The notes: generated by a model not told the origin, from the letters alone. A DNA stretch of 64,000 bases from Sulfurovum sp. NBC37-1 (GCF_000010345.1 NC_009663.1:434001-498000); one strand, 5' to 3'. Positions 1 through 9,597 are shown, counted from the first letter of the stretch. Numbers and translations: made by a program.

Positions 1-720
1 TAACGTATGTGCCGTATCCTTTTGAATCCACTGCTGTATTTCTGAATAAAATTTATTTCTATTGGGTATATCGGTTAAAAAATCATAATGCGCTTGATAG
101 TCAAGTTTTCTTTTTTCCTCTTCGATATCTTTTGTTCTTGCTTTGACTCTTTCTTCCAGGTTTTTATTTGATTCTTCCAATAGAAATATAGTTCTAAGAA
201 ATTTTTTCTCAATCATCGCCACAAGTCCAACAGCAATAATCACAGGACTTATTTTTAAAAGAATAAATTCTAGAGAGTTATACCCTAAGATAGAATTCAT
301 CATTACTACGTAGGTAGAAAAAACAATGGTGATGAGTATACCCAGCCTTATATTGAGTACTAAAAAGGATGCTAAAATTTGGATAATTATCCATGCAGAG
401 ACAGGGTCCATAGTAGGGGAAAGATAGTAAGCATACATAGTGAGGAGTAAAAAGAAAACTGTCATCACGTAGACAAGTTTTGCGTAATTGTTTTTACCTA
501 CTTTTCTTGCAAGATAAAGAGAAATAAGTGTCAACAAGACGCCTGTACCATGTGCCATGGTATTAGTATAATCACCAAGTATATAATACATCAGTGTCAT
601 TATCATAAGGAAAACACTAATTATAGCTAGTGCTGCAGTGGTGAAAACATACCGTGTTTCTAACTCATATTCATCCGGAGTAAAGGTATAACCACAACGT
701 AGAAAGCTATTCAACTGCAT
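1..720 (-). CDS. Membrane-anchored diguanylate cyclase, 3' part cut by window edge
   Basis: 240 codons are visible on the minus strand from an ATG at 718-720; the frame runs off the left edge, so the C-terminal part is missing. The N-terminal 170 residues hold about six hydrophobic segments (roughly residues 26-47, 53-70, 80-99, 104-122, 125-141 and 150-168). A charged, coiled-coil-like linker follows (around LEERVKARTKDIEEEKRK). Next comes the typical opening of a GGDEF domain, HYDFLTDIPNRNKFY. The GGDEF signature itself would lie outside the window. The likely role is synthesis of cyclic di-GMP in response to a signal sensed in or at the membrane. The domain start is seen directly; catalytic activity cannot be judged from this fragment. 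Confidence 0.8.
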   Translation of the reverse strand, partial: MQLNSFLRCGYTFTPDEYELETRYVFTTAALAIISVFLMIMTLMYYILGDYTNTMAHGTGVLLTLISLYLARKVGKNNYAKLVYVMTVFFLLLTMYAYYLSPTMDPVSAWIIIQILASFLVLNIRLGILITIVFSTYVVMMNSILGYNSLEFILLKISPVIIAVGLVAMIEKKFLRTIFLLEESNKNLEERVKARTKDIEEEKRKLDYQAHYDFLTDIPNRNKFYSEIQQWIQKDTAHTL

Positions 721-916
721 GGGCCTTACTCCTTTTTTATAGCAATGGTACTATAAAACCTATTATAAATAGACATAATATATTTGTGTTCCTCTGGTTC
801 AGAATAATTCGATAGGCACCATTATTACTTCACCGACATTGTCACAGCATAATACTTATAAGGCACACAGGGAGAAAAAAACTTTTCTTCTTTGAAAGAT
901 ATTGGTTGATGATGAA

Positions 917-1894
917 TTATAGATACCCCTGTATCTTGATCAGTATACTGTAAAGCAGCACTTCCCTCTGGGTCGCAGGGGCTTTTTTCATCTCTATTTC
1001 ACTCTCCAAAAGGTGTTCGAAAATCTTGAGCAGGGAAGCGGACTTGACACGCAGGGCAAGCTGGGCTTTCTGATCTTCTATCTGTTTTGGAAGTTTGTAG
1101 CCTAGGATGGCTGCCGAATCTACATGCCCGTGAAGCTTGATGTAGGCATGGAAAAGAAAGATCTGGTTGACGAAGAATTGAGTCGATCGCAGCAGGTCGT
1201 TCTCGTTCTCTCCGAGGTCAAGCAGTTTGGTGATGGTGGCCGTGATGGGCTTTTTGTTGAAAAGGTCTATAAGCAGTTGTTCCGTAGCAAGCGGTGCAGT
1301 GGAGTAGACAAGTCTGTCAATGTCCTTGCTGGTGACAGGAGTGCGAAGAATGGCAAGCTTGTCCAGTTCGTTGGAGCAGAGTGCGATGTTGTTGTTGAGC
1401 AGCAGCATCAAGTGCTGGAGTGCATAGTGGTCGATGTCAAGCCCGATACGCTGGGCTTTCTGCTGCAGTATGGCCACGCCCTCACGTATGTTCGCTTCGA
1501 AAAGACGTACCCAGACACCGCCTTTTTTGTCGGTAAATGCCGACTGCATGCTTTTGGCATCTTTGGCCGTGCCGTCATAGAGATAAAGGAAATAGTTGTC
1601 ACTGTTCCTGTTTGCAAGAGCCACCAGGGCATCCAGCTCTTTTTTGGGGATCTTCTTGTCATGTTTGACCACGACCAGGTTGGTACCGCCAAAGAGCGAA
1701 GTCTGCGAAAGGAAGTTCTTCGCCTGTTCGAAATTCCATTCGTCATAATAGAGGTTCAGCGCACTCTCTTTGGCATCGAGCTTGGTTCTGTAGAGTTCGA
1801 CATAATGGTCCATCATATACTCATTTTCACCAAAGACAAGTACGGCTTTGGGGAGTCCCTGGTTGAGACGCTGGTCGAATTCTCTTTGGTACAT
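917..1894 (-). CDS. holA: DNA polymerase III subunit delta
   Basis: 325 residues. It fits the HolA clamp-loader delta subunit, with an N-terminal domain opening KAVLVFGENEYMMDHYVELY, a divergent AAA+-like fold without Walker motifs, and a helical C-terminal collar region. Delta opens the beta sliding clamp during loading at replication forks. Its ATG shares one base with the TAA of the upstream rnr gene, so the two are probably translationally coupled. The rnr-holA pair matches C. jejuni Cj0631c-Cj0630c as recalled. The protein is fast-evolving, so recognition rests on the N-terminal pattern, the length and the neighbour. Confidence 0.85.
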   Translation of the reverse strand: MYQREFDQRLNQGLPKAVLVFGENEYMMDHYVELYRTKLDAKESALNLYYDEWNFEQAKNFLSQTSLFGGTNLVVVKHDKKIPKKELDALVALANRNSDNYFLYLYDGTAKDAKSMQSAFTDKKGGVWVRLFEANIREGVAILQQKAQRIGLDIDHYALQHLMLLLNNNIALCSNELDKLAILRTPVTSKDIDRLVYSTAPLATEQLLIDLFNKKPITATITKLLDLGENENDLLRSTQFFVNQIFLFHAYIKLHGHVDSAAILGYKLPKQIEDQKAQLALRVKSASLLKIFEHLLESEIEMKKAPATQREVLLYSILIKIQGYL

Positions 1895-3861
1895 TACAGC
1901 TCCGTCTCCTCTTTGCTCAGCTTATTGACCAGTTCCGCCATAATGATGGCTTGAGGGATGTTCACTTCCGTGATCATGATGCGTATTTTGTCGAAGAGCA
2001 TGATGTTGTCGCCTCTGAGATGTACGATAACACCCTGAATATCTCCAAAGAGTCTGGCTTTGGCACTCTCTCCCGCTTCAATGACCTCGGCTTCGAAGAA
2101 GGCCCCGATCTGCGTTTTGGCCCATCTGGCAAATTTGCGGTCTCTGAAATCCCATTCGGCTTTGGTCGCTTCCCTCTCCAGGTCCGATACCCTCACGCAG
2201 AGTGGTTCGATGTTGCGCAGGAGATATTCTGCCTCTTCCTCGTTGTTAGTGAGCTGTGTTTTGATGAGACGGTGCAGTATGAGGTCGGCGTAGCGTCGTA
2301 TGGGTGAGGTGAAGTGGCTGTAATGGCTGAAGCCAAGACCGAAGTGGCCGACGTTATGAGATGAATAACTTGCCTGTCTGAGCGATTTGATGATCATTGC
2401 ATCCACTTCGGCGGAGAGTCCCATCTTCCCAGCCTCTTTCTGTATGGCCCTGATGAGCGAAGGGGAATCCTCATACTCTTCAACATAGAGCCCGATGGCT
2501 GCCAGTTCGGTGAGCAGCGCTTCTATCTTTTGAAGCTGCGGCAGTTCATGGATACGGAAAATGCTGTCCCCGTCCCCTTTAAATCGTTTGGCGGAAGCCT
2601 GGTTGGCCAGCAGCATACACTCTTCTATGAGAGAATGTGAAGGGGTACCTGTCTCTATCTGCGTACTGACGAGGAGCTGCTCTTCGTTGAGGGTCAGCTT
2701 GATCTCTTCGCTTCTGAAATCGAAGCCGTGTTTGAGGCGCTCTTTGCGCAGTCTTTGGGTGATCCTGTAGAGGGGAAGAAGATAGTGCAGGATTTCTTTG
2801 ACCTTTCCTGTCGCTTCTTTGCCGTTTGTGTCGATGATCCTGTCGACCGGTTCATAGTTGAAGCGGTGTCTGGAGTGGATAATGGCTTCGAAGAATTCTT
2901 CTTTGAGCGGTTTGAGAGAGTTTTGGTCCAGTGTGATCTTCGCAACGAAGGCAAGCCTGTCCACTTTGGGCTTGAGAGAACAGATGTTTTCACTCAGTTC
3001 ACGCGGAAGCATAGGGAAGGATTTGTGCGGCAGATAAGTCGTGAATCCACGTTTCTTCGCCTCCTTGTCTATCTCAGTGAAGTAGGGGACATAATGGCTG
3101 ACATCGGCGATGGCCACATAAAGCGTATATGTTTCGAGGTCAAAATAGACGGCATCGTCAAAATCTTTTGCCGTGACCGGGTCGATGGTGCAAAAGTCAA
3201 GATGGGTAAGGTCGATACGGTCGGTATGCTCCTCTTTGGTCACTTCCGATTCGATCTGTAGCGCCTCTTCCACGCATTGCGGTGGGAATTCGTCGTGACG
3301 ATTGTAGAGTGCAAGCGAGATCTTCTCATCCACCCTGGGGTCATCGAGATGCCCGAAGACTTGGAGGACCTTGTCATCGTCCGCATCCACCTTCATCACA
3401 GTACCCAGCTTGAAGGCTTTGAGGTCCATCCCTTCCATGACGGCATGGGTCGGTTCACCGGTCTTAATATTGAGTACCATAAAATTGCCTGCTTCATCCC
3501 TGTGCGTATAGGCAATGGTAAAAAGATGGGCTTTGGTAATGACCATGACCACTTTCCCGCTGGCGCGTCCGCGTCTTGCAATGATACGTTTGACCACTAC
3601 CGTATCGCCGTTCTTTGCATCTCCGAGATGATCGGGTTCGACCAGCAGGTCTTTCTGCTCTTTGAACTGCGATTCCACATAGCCTCTTCCGTCTTTGCCG
3701 ATGTAGAGTTCTCCTGCCCGGTAGAGAGAACCCAGTTTCCATAGTCCGTCGACTTCTTCAATCGCACCGATACGCTGCAGTTCCTCAAAAGCATTCTTGT
3801 CTTCAAGCTCGATATCCGAGGGGAGACATCCATTGGTGAGTTGTACGGCAAAAGCGGACAT
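1894..3861 (-). CDS. rnr: Ribonuclease R family 3'-5' exoribonuclease
   Basis: The protein has an N-terminal cold-shock/OB region, a central RNB catalytic domain with the acidic motif TIDPVTAKDFDDAV, and a short C-terminal S1-like region. Members degrade structured RNA processively and take part in RNA quality control. The frame is open to 3909, but I place the start at the ATG of MSAFAVQL (3859-3861) because AAGGAA lies about 8 bases upstream; this gives 655 residues. The stop overlaps the holA start by one base. The length fits the shorter campylobacterial RNase R rather than the 800-residue enterobacterial form. Confident for the family; the start is inferred. Confidence 0.92.
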   Translation of the reverse strand: MSAFAVQLTNGCLPSDIELEDKNAFEELQRIGAIEEVDGLWKLGSLYRAGELYIGKDGRGYVESQFKEQKDLLVEPDHLGDAKNGDTVVVKRIIARRGRASGKVVMVITKAHLFTIAYTHRDEAGNFMVLNIKTGEPTHAVMEGMDLKAFKLGTVMKVDADDDKVLQVFGHLDDPRVDEKISLALYNRHDEFPPQCVEEALQIESEVTKEEHTDRIDLTHLDFCTIDPVTAKDFDDAVYFDLETYTLYVAIADVSHYVPYFTEIDKEAKKRGFTTYLPHKSFPMLPRELSENICSLKPKVDRLAFVAKITLDQNSLKPLKEEFFEAIIHSRHRFNYEPVDRIIDTNGKEATGKVKEILHYLLPLYRITQRLRKERLKHGFDFRSEEIKLTLNEEQLLVSTQIETGTPSHSLIEECMLLANQASAKRFKGDGDSIFRIHELPQLQKIEALLTELAAIGLYVEEYEDSPSLIRAIQKEAGKMGLSAEVDAMIIKSLRQASYSSHNVGHFGLGFSHYSHFTSPIRRYADLILHRLIKTQLTNNEEEAEYLLRNIEPLCVRVSDLEREATKAEWDFRDRKFARWAKTQIGAFFEAEVIEAGESAKARLFGDIQGVIVHLRGDNIMLFDKIRIMITEVNIPQAIIMAELVNKLSKEETEL

Positions 3862-4023
3862 TAAAAATTCCTTCGGAAATTTTGACGGACGGGAGATAGC
3901 GGTACACATTGATTCGTACGGTTTTTATATCGGATGGTGTTTCTGCGACTCGTCATAGTATAAGGACCCGCCTGTAGTGAATTTCAATTCTTGTCATAAA
4001 TGAATTATAGCAAATTTTTTTGT

Positions 4024-5547
4024 TTAAAATGACCAGTGATCCCTTCTGTTTCTCCATGGGGAGTAGGGCTTGTCCCAGTAACTCGGAAGTTCGTGTCCGT
4101 CGTTGAGGTTCTGGAAGTATTTCTCTTCGTGTTCGTGTATTTCTGCACGGATCTGGGAGACATACTCGGCCTGGAGCTTCTGGTCTATCTGGCTTTGGGT
4201 CAGGTTTTCTTCAACCAGTTCGTGCTCGAACATCTCTTTGTTGAATGTCTTCCCCAGGAAATTGCAGAGGTTGATGACATCCCTTTTGGCATTGCCCAGG
4301 CAGCTGGTAGCTCCCGGAGAAGGTGTCATGTTGAAGATGATCCCTTCGCCGGTATTGATGGAAGCTTCTCCCAGCATCAGTTTGCGCTCTTTTTTGTTGA
4401 GTACTTGTGGACGGACCCCGCCGAAACCTTCGGCATAATGGATGTCGTCCACACTCAGGGAAGGAACGATCTTTCTGGCATCCTTGACAAAGAGTTTCTT
4501 GTTGAAGTAGGGTACTTCAAAAAGAAAATTCCTGAAGATGTAGTCCCTGATATCGCTGTCTTTGAGCAGGTCATAGAAGATGGTCACGATGTTGGTATCG
4601 AAGTTCAGTGTTTTCCAGAAGTCCATGTATGTCCCCGGCTTGAAACGTTCCAGCTTGGGAAGTACAAGCGCGGTGGGGCCGAAGCGTGTCAGGCCGTGTT
4701 CAAGGATATCCGGGTCACCGTGTAGCGCGGCAAAGGGAAGTTTGGGGTTCTGCACCATGTAGACCTTCCCGCTGAGCATCTTCTGGTTGGTCATGTAGAA
4801 GCTTCCTGCCATGGGGAGCGTGGCGAAATCCAGGCCGTAGCCCATTTTATGTGCGAGGAAAAGCGAGTGCGCACCGGCATTGACCACGACGGAATCAGCC
4901 GTGAAGGTCTCGTTTCCGGTCTCCACTTCATAGCCGCCGTCTGGCAGTTTGGTGATGTTTTTTACCTGTGTGTTGAGAAAAAGGTCCACCTCGGTATCCG
5001 GTTCCTTCTTCGCATTGTCAATGAGATTCTGTGTCATTTTCCCATAATCAACCGTGGTCCATTCTCCCTGGGACCCGATGCCTACGATGGTCTCTGATCG
5101 CTCTTTGCCATTCTCGTCAAAGACAAGTTTGGGCTCGATGGTCTTGAGATGTTCTTTGTCCCAGACCTGCAGGTTAGGAAAGAGATCCTTGAACTCCTCG
5201 TAACGCTCCAGCATGAATTCCACTTCCCTGTCCCCCACACCTAGGGCCATCTTCTGATGGGAGAAAATCACTTCATTCTCCAGTTTGTGCTGCAGACAGT
5301 ACTTCTCGACCATTTTGGCAGTCTTCTTGGTAATGGATGCTTTGGAGACGGTATAGTTCGTCTCGATATCCCCGAAGTGTATGGTCTGCGAATTCGCTTT
5401 TCCCTGTGAATTGAGTGGGGCTACTTTTTCGTATTTTTCCAGCACGGCAATGCTTTTTACATCGGTGTATCGTGCCAGTTCGTAAGCCAGCGCGGCACCG
5501 GAGATACCGGCACCTACAATAAGGACTTCATAGTGATTGTTGTTCAT
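4024..5547 (-). CDS. mqo: Malate:quinone oxidoreductase-like FAD enzyme
   Basis: 507 residues. A dinucleotide-binding motif GAGISG at residues 12-17 opens an FAD-binding Rossmann fold, followed by features of the Mqo family such as NSQTIHFGDIETNYT and GGVRPQVL. The enzyme would oxidise malate to oxaloacetate and pass electrons to the quinone pool at the inner membrane, replacing NAD-dependent malate dehydrogenase in the TCA cycle. It is a single gene with about 115 bases to rnr upstream of the latter. The campylobacterial Mqo proteins are distant from the E. coli type, and some relatives act as other 2-hydroxyacid dehydrogenases, so the substrate is inferred. pyk lies a few genes away, as in C. 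jejuni (Cj0392c/Cj0393c, recalled). Confidence 0.82.
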   Translation of the reverse strand: MNNNHYEVLIVGAGISGAALAYELARYTDVKSIAVLEKYEKVAPLNSQGKANSQTIHFGDIETNYTVSKASITKKTAKMVEKYCLQHKLENEVIFSHQKMALGVGDREVEFMLERYEEFKDLFPNLQVWDKEHLKTIEPKLVFDENGKERSETIVGIGSQGEWTTVDYGKMTQNLIDNAKKEPDTEVDLFLNTQVKNITKLPDGGYEVETGNETFTADSVVVNAGAHSLFLAHKMGYGLDFATLPMAGSFYMTNQKMLSGKVYMVQNPKLPFAALHGDPDILEHGLTRFGPTALVLPKLERFKPGTYMDFWKTLNFDTNIVTIFYDLLKDSDIRDYIFRNFLFEVPYFNKKLFVKDARKIVPSLSVDDIHYAEGFGGVRPQVLNKKERKLMLGEASINTGEGIIFNMTPSPGATSCLGNAKRDVINLCNFLGKTFNKEMFEHELVEENLTQSQIDQKLQAEYVSQIRAEIHEHEEKYFQNLNDGHELPSYWDKPYSPWRNRRDHWSF

Positions 5548-5637
5548 TTGTTTACCTGAGATTTTATCTGCAAAAGTATAGGGGAACTATCTGTAGAAGC
5601 CTCTGAAAGAGGCGGAAAAACTCTGGCAGAAAAAGCA

Positions 5638-6468
5638 TTACTTGAGTGCTTCGAGTCTTTCTATTCTCGCTTCGGTACTCGGGTGAGTGGAGAAAAGCTG
5701 TTTGAGTGATACATCTTTACCGCTAAAAGGATTGATAATGAACATATGCGCTGTCTGTGGATCGGCTTCTGGCAGAGTGATGCTTCTTGCATAGTTGTCC
5801 AGCTTGGTCAGAGCGCTCTGCAGCCATTCAGGGTGTCCCGTCATTCTGGCGGAACCTTCATCCGCCATGAATTCACGGTTACGGCTCACCGTCATCTGAA
5901 TGATGGATGCAGCCATCGGCATGATGAACATGAGTGCCAGCATGACAAAGATGTTCGGTCTGTCTCTGTCACCACTGCCGAAGAACATACCGAAGTTCGC
6001 CAGCATGGCAATAGCTCCGGCTATGGTCGCGGCCACGGTTCCTATGAGCATATCGTAGTGCTTGATATGGCTGAGTTCATGGGCGATGACCGCTTCTATT
6101 TCTTCATCGGTCATCAGGTCCAGCAGGCCTTCGGTCACGGCCACGGCAGCATGTTCATAGTTCCTTCCTGTAGCAAAGGCATTGGGCTGCTGCTCGGGAA
6201 TGATGTAGAGTGCGGGCATCGGCAGACCAGCTCTTCGTGTCAGTTTTTCAACGATCTGGTAAAGTCCGCTGGCATGCGCTCTGTCCACTGGCTCGGCATG
6301 GTAGTGGCTCAGCACCTGCTGATCGCTGTAATAATAGGCATAGAAATTCATTCCCGCGGCTACAAGAAAGGCGATGACCATCCCCGTCTGCCCGGCGATC
6401 ATCCCGCCAAACCAGATAAAAAGCAGGGTAAGCCCGGTCATCAGGGCATAGGTTTTGAATTGTTCCAT
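5638..6468 (-). CDS. htpX: Membrane zinc metalloprotease HtpX (M48)
   Basis: 276 residues. Two hydrophobic segments at about residues 8-45 precede the zinc-binding HELSH at 130-134. A third ligand region [11 protein letters not shown] follows near residue 200, and a second pair of membrane segments lies between them (about 145-190). HtpX degrades misfolded or damaged membrane proteins and works alongside FtsH. The length (about 280-290 in the family) and all catalytic motifs look complete. It stands alone, with about 90 bases to mqo on one side and 75 bases to the DUF1566 gene on the other. Confidence 0.93.
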   Translation of the reverse strand: MEQFKTYALMTGLTLLFIWFGGMIAGQTGMVIAFLVAAGMNFYAYYYSDQQVLSHYHAEPVDRAHASGLYQIVEKLTRRAGLPMPALYIIPEQQPNAFATGRNYEHAAVAVTEGLLDLMTDEEIEAVIAHELSHIKHYDMLIGTVAATIAGAIAMLANFGMFFGSGDRDRPNIFVMLALMFIMPMAASIIQMTVSRNREFMADEGSARMTGHPEWLQSALTKLDNYARSITLPEADPQTAHMFIINPFSGKDVSLKQLFSTHPSTEARIERLEALK

Positions 6469-6542
6469 AATGGTTTATCCTTTTTTTAATGTATATCTTA
6501 GTTCAAGAGTGTAAATAGAAGGTAAATATTTTTTCGGGGTAG

Positions 6543-6950
6543 TCATTGTATGTCTCGTACACAGCGGATATGGCGTTCATAGCTCTTGTAATTACTATAT
6601 TCGTAGCCCCGTTTAAAATTCATCATCCAGGCGAACTCTTCATTTGATTCATTTTCGGAAGAGGACCAGTAGTATCCGGAGCCACCCATATAGTTAAAGC
6701 CTTTTTTCATACCTCCGTCGCGTGGTTCTGTACTGAGTATATGTTTGAGTTCTTTAATGCTTGGAAGCCTCCAGTCATTGTGCCCGGCCAATCGTAACTG
6801 GCGGCAATATAACATGGCCCCATTCCAATCTTTTTGTATATATTTCGCGTCACTGTTGTCTTGCCACATAAGCCCCGTTTTACTATCAACAAAGACATCG
6901 GATGCCAAAGACAGGCTACCGGCTATAAACATCAAAAAGAGTATTCTCAT
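6543..6950 (-). CDS. Exported DUF1566 (Lcl-type) domain protein
   Basis: 135 residues. A signal peptide of about 17 residues (MRILFLMFIAGSLSLASD) is followed by one DUF1566/Lcl C-terminal domain, recognised by DSKTGLMWQDNS, AMLYCRQLRLAGHNDWRLPS and YYWSSSENE. The fold is related to C-type lectin and FGE-sulfatase-like domains. The function is unknown; such proteins are secreted or periplasmic and often occur as lineage-specific duplicates. It sits at the edge of an inserted region, next to an inverted-repeat element at 7061-7234. Confidence 0.8.
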   Translation of the reverse strand: MRILFLMFIAGSLSLASDVFVDSKTGLMWQDNSDAKYIQKDWNGAMLYCRQLRLAGHNDWRLPSIKELKHILSTEPRDGGMKKGFNYMGGSGYYWSSSENESNEEFAWMMNFKRGYEYSNYKSYERHIRCVRDIQ

Positions 6951-7060
6951 CTGTTTCTCCTGTTATTTTGTGTTTCCAAGTATACCAAAGTTGGAGACTC
7001 TTTTTGTATTTTATTGTTTTTGGTTGATTTTTCACAGGGGTCAGAAAACTATGTTACACT

Positions 7061-7234
7061 TTGAACCCGGATTATGCATTGGAGATTACAGAACGCTACG
7101 CAAACCATTGCACCGTGGGCACTTACGGAGAAACCATCGATGCACCTACGGGTGCACCTCAAGTTTTCCACAAATACTCACAGAGCAAGCGTTTGGCAGA
7201 TTTCAAGTAATTCTAATGCATAATCCGGGTTGAA
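7061..7234. repeat. 174-bp element with 20-bp inverted terminal repeats
   Basis: The end at 7061-7080 and the end at 7215-7234 are inverted copies that match at 19 of 20 positions; the first 17 inner bases match exactly. Between them lies the 3' end of a protein-coding frame. No clear target duplication is visible outside the ends. The size and structure resemble a non-autonomous miniature element or the collapsed ends of an insertion sequence. The origin is inferred. Confidence 0.6.
7064..7210 (+). pseudogene. 3' remnant of an unidentified gene
   Basis: A frame open from 7028 and ending in TAA at 7208-7210 reads like true protein from NPDYALEITERYANHC onward, through APQVFHKYSQSKRL to the stop, but has no start codon. 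I do not recognise the family. It lies wholly within the 7061-7234 element, apart from the few codons before the left repeat. That suggests the 3' end of a gene left behind by a deletion, or captured between the repeats. Coding origin is inferred from residue composition only. Confidence 0.4.
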
Positions 7235-7253
7235 AATGAAACAGGATTTTAGA

Positions 7254-7892
7254 ATGAAACATATTGTACTTGTTGTTGGACTTTTTTTTGGCAGTTCTGC
7301 CACTGCCGATTATCGGGCCCGTATCTCGAAGATCACCCCGCAGATCAAAGAACGGATGATTAAAGGAAACTCCTGGCGACAAGGTTGTCCCGTGTCCCTG
7401 AATGATCTTCGGTATCTTCGGATGACCTATCGGGATTTCAGCGGCAAAGACAGGCAGGGGGAGATGGTTGTAAACAGAACGGTCGCTACCGAAGTGACGC
7501 GGATATTCAGAGAACTGTATGAAGCGGACTACCCCATAAGAAAGATGAAGCTGGTGAGCGACTACAAAGGAAGTGATTGGCAGTCCATTGAAGCGGACAA
7601 TACTTCAGCCTTCAACTGCCGTAAAGCGACAGGTTCCAAAAACTGGTCCAGACATTCCTACGGCAAGGCGATCGATCTCAACTCCATAGAGAACCCGTAT
7701 ATCTCGCACTCGGGGCGCATTGCACATAAAGAATCACTTCAGTACAGAAAACGTGTCCACAAAAAGAGTACTCCGGCTGACAGAGCTGTATTACTTAGAA
7801 ATGACAGGGCTGTGAAGATCTTTAAAAAGTATGGCTGGAAGTGGGGCGGCGACTGGTCCGGAGTGAAAGATTACCAGCACTTTTCAAAATAA
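7254..7892 (+). CDS. Exported M15-family D,D- or L,D-peptidase
   Basis: The frame opens at a TTG at 7230, but the ATG at 7254 is preferred: CAGGA lies about 8 bases upstream, and the product then begins with a clean signal peptide, MKHIVLVVGLFFGSSATA. The mature part carries the M15 VanY-like zinc and catalytic pattern: SRHSYGKAIDLN near residues 135-146 and WSGVKDYQHF at the C-terminus. It probably trims stem peptides of peptidoglycan in the periplasm. Starting at 7254 places the whole gene just outside the inverted-repeat element, which then lies directly in its 5' region. A pyruvate kinase gene follows 15 bases downstream and may share its transcript. Confidence 0.75.
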   Translation: MKHIVLVVGLFFGSSATADYRARISKITPQIKERMIKGNSWRQGCPVSLNDLRYLRMTYRDFSGKDRQGEMVVNRTVATEVTRIFRELYEADYPIRKMKLVSDYKGSDWQSIEADNTSAFNCRKATGSKNWSRHSYGKAIDLNSIENPYISHSGRIAHKESLQYRKRVHKKSTPADRAVLLRNDRAVKIFKKYGWKWGGDWSGVKDYQHFSK

Positions 7893-7907
7893 CAGACAGG
7901 AGAGAAG

Positions 7908-9374
7908 ATGAAAAAAAGAACCAAGATTATAGCAACCATCGGGCCGGCGACGGATTCCTACGAGAAGATCAAAGCACTCATGTGTGCCGGGGTCAACCTT
8001 TTCCGGCTGAATTTCTCGCACGGTACGCACGAATACCATAGCGAAGTGCTTGGCCGGATCAGGAAGGCGATAGAAGAGACAGGGCTGATCACGGGTATTC
8101 TGCAGGATATCAGCGGCCCGAAGATCAGGGTAGGGATGCTGGAGGAGGACTTCATCCTCAAAAGCGGCGACATACTCGAATTCGTCAAAGAGGAGATCGT
8201 GGGATACAAAGTCAAAGAGGGGGTCTACCGTCTTTGCATCAACGAACCCGATATTCTTGACCAGCTGGAGGTGGGGGAATCCATCTATATGTATGACGGG
8301 ATCATCCGTGCAGTAGTCAAAGAGAAAAGTGCGGACATGGTAAAGGTCGAGATAGAGAATAACGGAATGCTCTCTTCGAGAAAGGGAGTCAATTTTCCCA
8401 ATACCCATCTGGGTATCAATGTACTTACGGAGAAAGACAAAAAAGATATCCTCTGGGGGATAAAACATGAAGTGGATTTCATGGCGATCTCTTTTGTCCA
8501 GCATCAAAAAGACATGACCGCGGCCAGAGAGGTGATCACTTCCAACGGCGGAAGCGTGCAGCTTCTGGCGAAGATAGAAAAGTTCGACGCCATCGAGAAT
8601 ATTGATGCCATTCTTGAAGCGAGTGACGGCATCATGGTTGCCAGAGGGGACCTTGGGATCGAAATTCCCTATTATGATGTGCCTTTGATCCAGAAAATGC
8701 TCATCAAACGGGCGAACAATATGAGCAAACCGGTGATCGTGGCGACACAGATGCTACTCTCCATGACCACCAAGGTGACTGCGTCCCGTGCCGAGATCAG
8801 CGATGTGGCCAATGCGGTGCTTGACGGGGCGGATGCCGTTATGCTCTCTGAAGAGAGTGCGATCGGGCATTACCCGATACGGGCTGTGGAGACCATGGTG
8901 CAGACCATTCAATCGGCAGAACGATATTATCCCTTTCAGAAATTTTCGCAGTTCGATATGCATGACAGAGGAGACAAGATAGATGAGGCTGCAGTACGGC
9001 TTTCCGGGAGTCTGAACTGTGCCGGGATCATCGCGATGACCTCCTCGGGAGGTACAGCCAAAAAAGCGGCACGCTACCGGCCGAGCCAGCCGATCTATGC
9101 CGTCACGCATGACAAACGGACAGCACAGTCCTTGACCCTTGTGTGGGGTGTAGTACCGGCATTCTTTGTAGCTAAAAGTGATCTGCGCAGCATGATAGTC
9201 GAAGTGATGGTGCAGGGATTGAAAAGAGGCATACTGGATCTGGACGATACCTATATACTCATTACCGGTGACCCTGTGGGCGTACCGGGATCGACAAACC
9301 TCATACGTGTAGTGACCCGCTACGAGATGGAATTCTTCTCTTCCCTCCGAAAAGAGAAAGAATGGATAGATTAG
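7908..9374 (+). CDS. pyk: Pyruvate kinase
   Basis: 488 residues, full length. The opening KKRTKIIATIGPATDSYEKI is followed by the barrel with NFSHGTHE, the catalytic lysine region LLAKIEKFDAIENI, and the metal and phosphate site MVARGDLGIEIP. A B-domain insertion and a C-terminal allosteric domain ending around VPGSTNLIRVV complete it. The enzyme converts phosphoenolpyruvate and ADP to pyruvate and ATP. A purine-rich ribosome site (GGAGAGAAG) precedes the ATG. It lies 15 bases after the M15 peptidase gene. Confidence 0.95.
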   Translation: MKKRTKIIATIGPATDSYEKIKALMCAGVNLFRLNFSHGTHEYHSEVLGRIRKAIEETGLITGILQDISGPKIRVGMLEEDFILKSGDILEFVKEEIVGYKVKEGVYRLCINEPDILDQLEVGESIYMYDGIIRAVVKEKSADMVKVEIENNGMLSSRKGVNFPNTHLGINVLTEKDKKDILWGIKHEVDFMAISFVQHQKDMTAAREVITSNGGSVQLLAKIEKFDAIENIDAILEASDGIMVARGDLGIEIPYYDVPLIQKMLIKRANNMSKPVIVATQMLLSMTTKVTASRAEISDVANAVLDGADAVMLSEESAIGHYPIRAVETMVQTIQSAERYYPFQKFSQFDMHDRGDKIDEAAVRLSGSLNCAGIIAMTSSGGTAKKAARYRPSQPIYAVTHDKRTAQSLTLVWGVVPAFFVAKSDLRSMIVEVMVQGLKRGILDLDDTYILITGDPVGVPGSTNLIRVVTRYEMEFFSSLRKEKEWID

Positions 9375-9380
9375 GCGTAC

Positions 9381-9444
9381 TATTTTAAAGATATCCCTCA
9401 GCATCCTTTAGATGATGAACCTGGAGTTTTGGCTTTTGAGATCT
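9381..9444 (-). pseudogene. Decayed fragment resembling the 3' end of the SPFH gene
   Basis: This stretch resembles part of the SPFH gene 3' end (about 14006-14093, same strand) in two blocks: CAGCATCC...GATG, then GGAGTTtTGGCTTTT-GAGATCT. About 20 bases present in the intact gene are missing between the blocks. It looks like a degraded copy left between pyk and the IS5-like element. The similarity was found by eye and is short. The rest of 9445-9591 is AT-rich with nothing I can name. Confidence 0.35.
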
Positions 9445-9597
9445 ATTCGGGTGAGGTGGGGTTGATGGTCTCTATTTTACCAGCTAATTGCTATCAATAC
9501 CAATATTATAATCTGAACAGATAGAATCATCTCCTCTTGCATGCAATCCAAAAATACTATAAATTATGAGAGCAGTTATTTTTTTTAAATGTAATTA

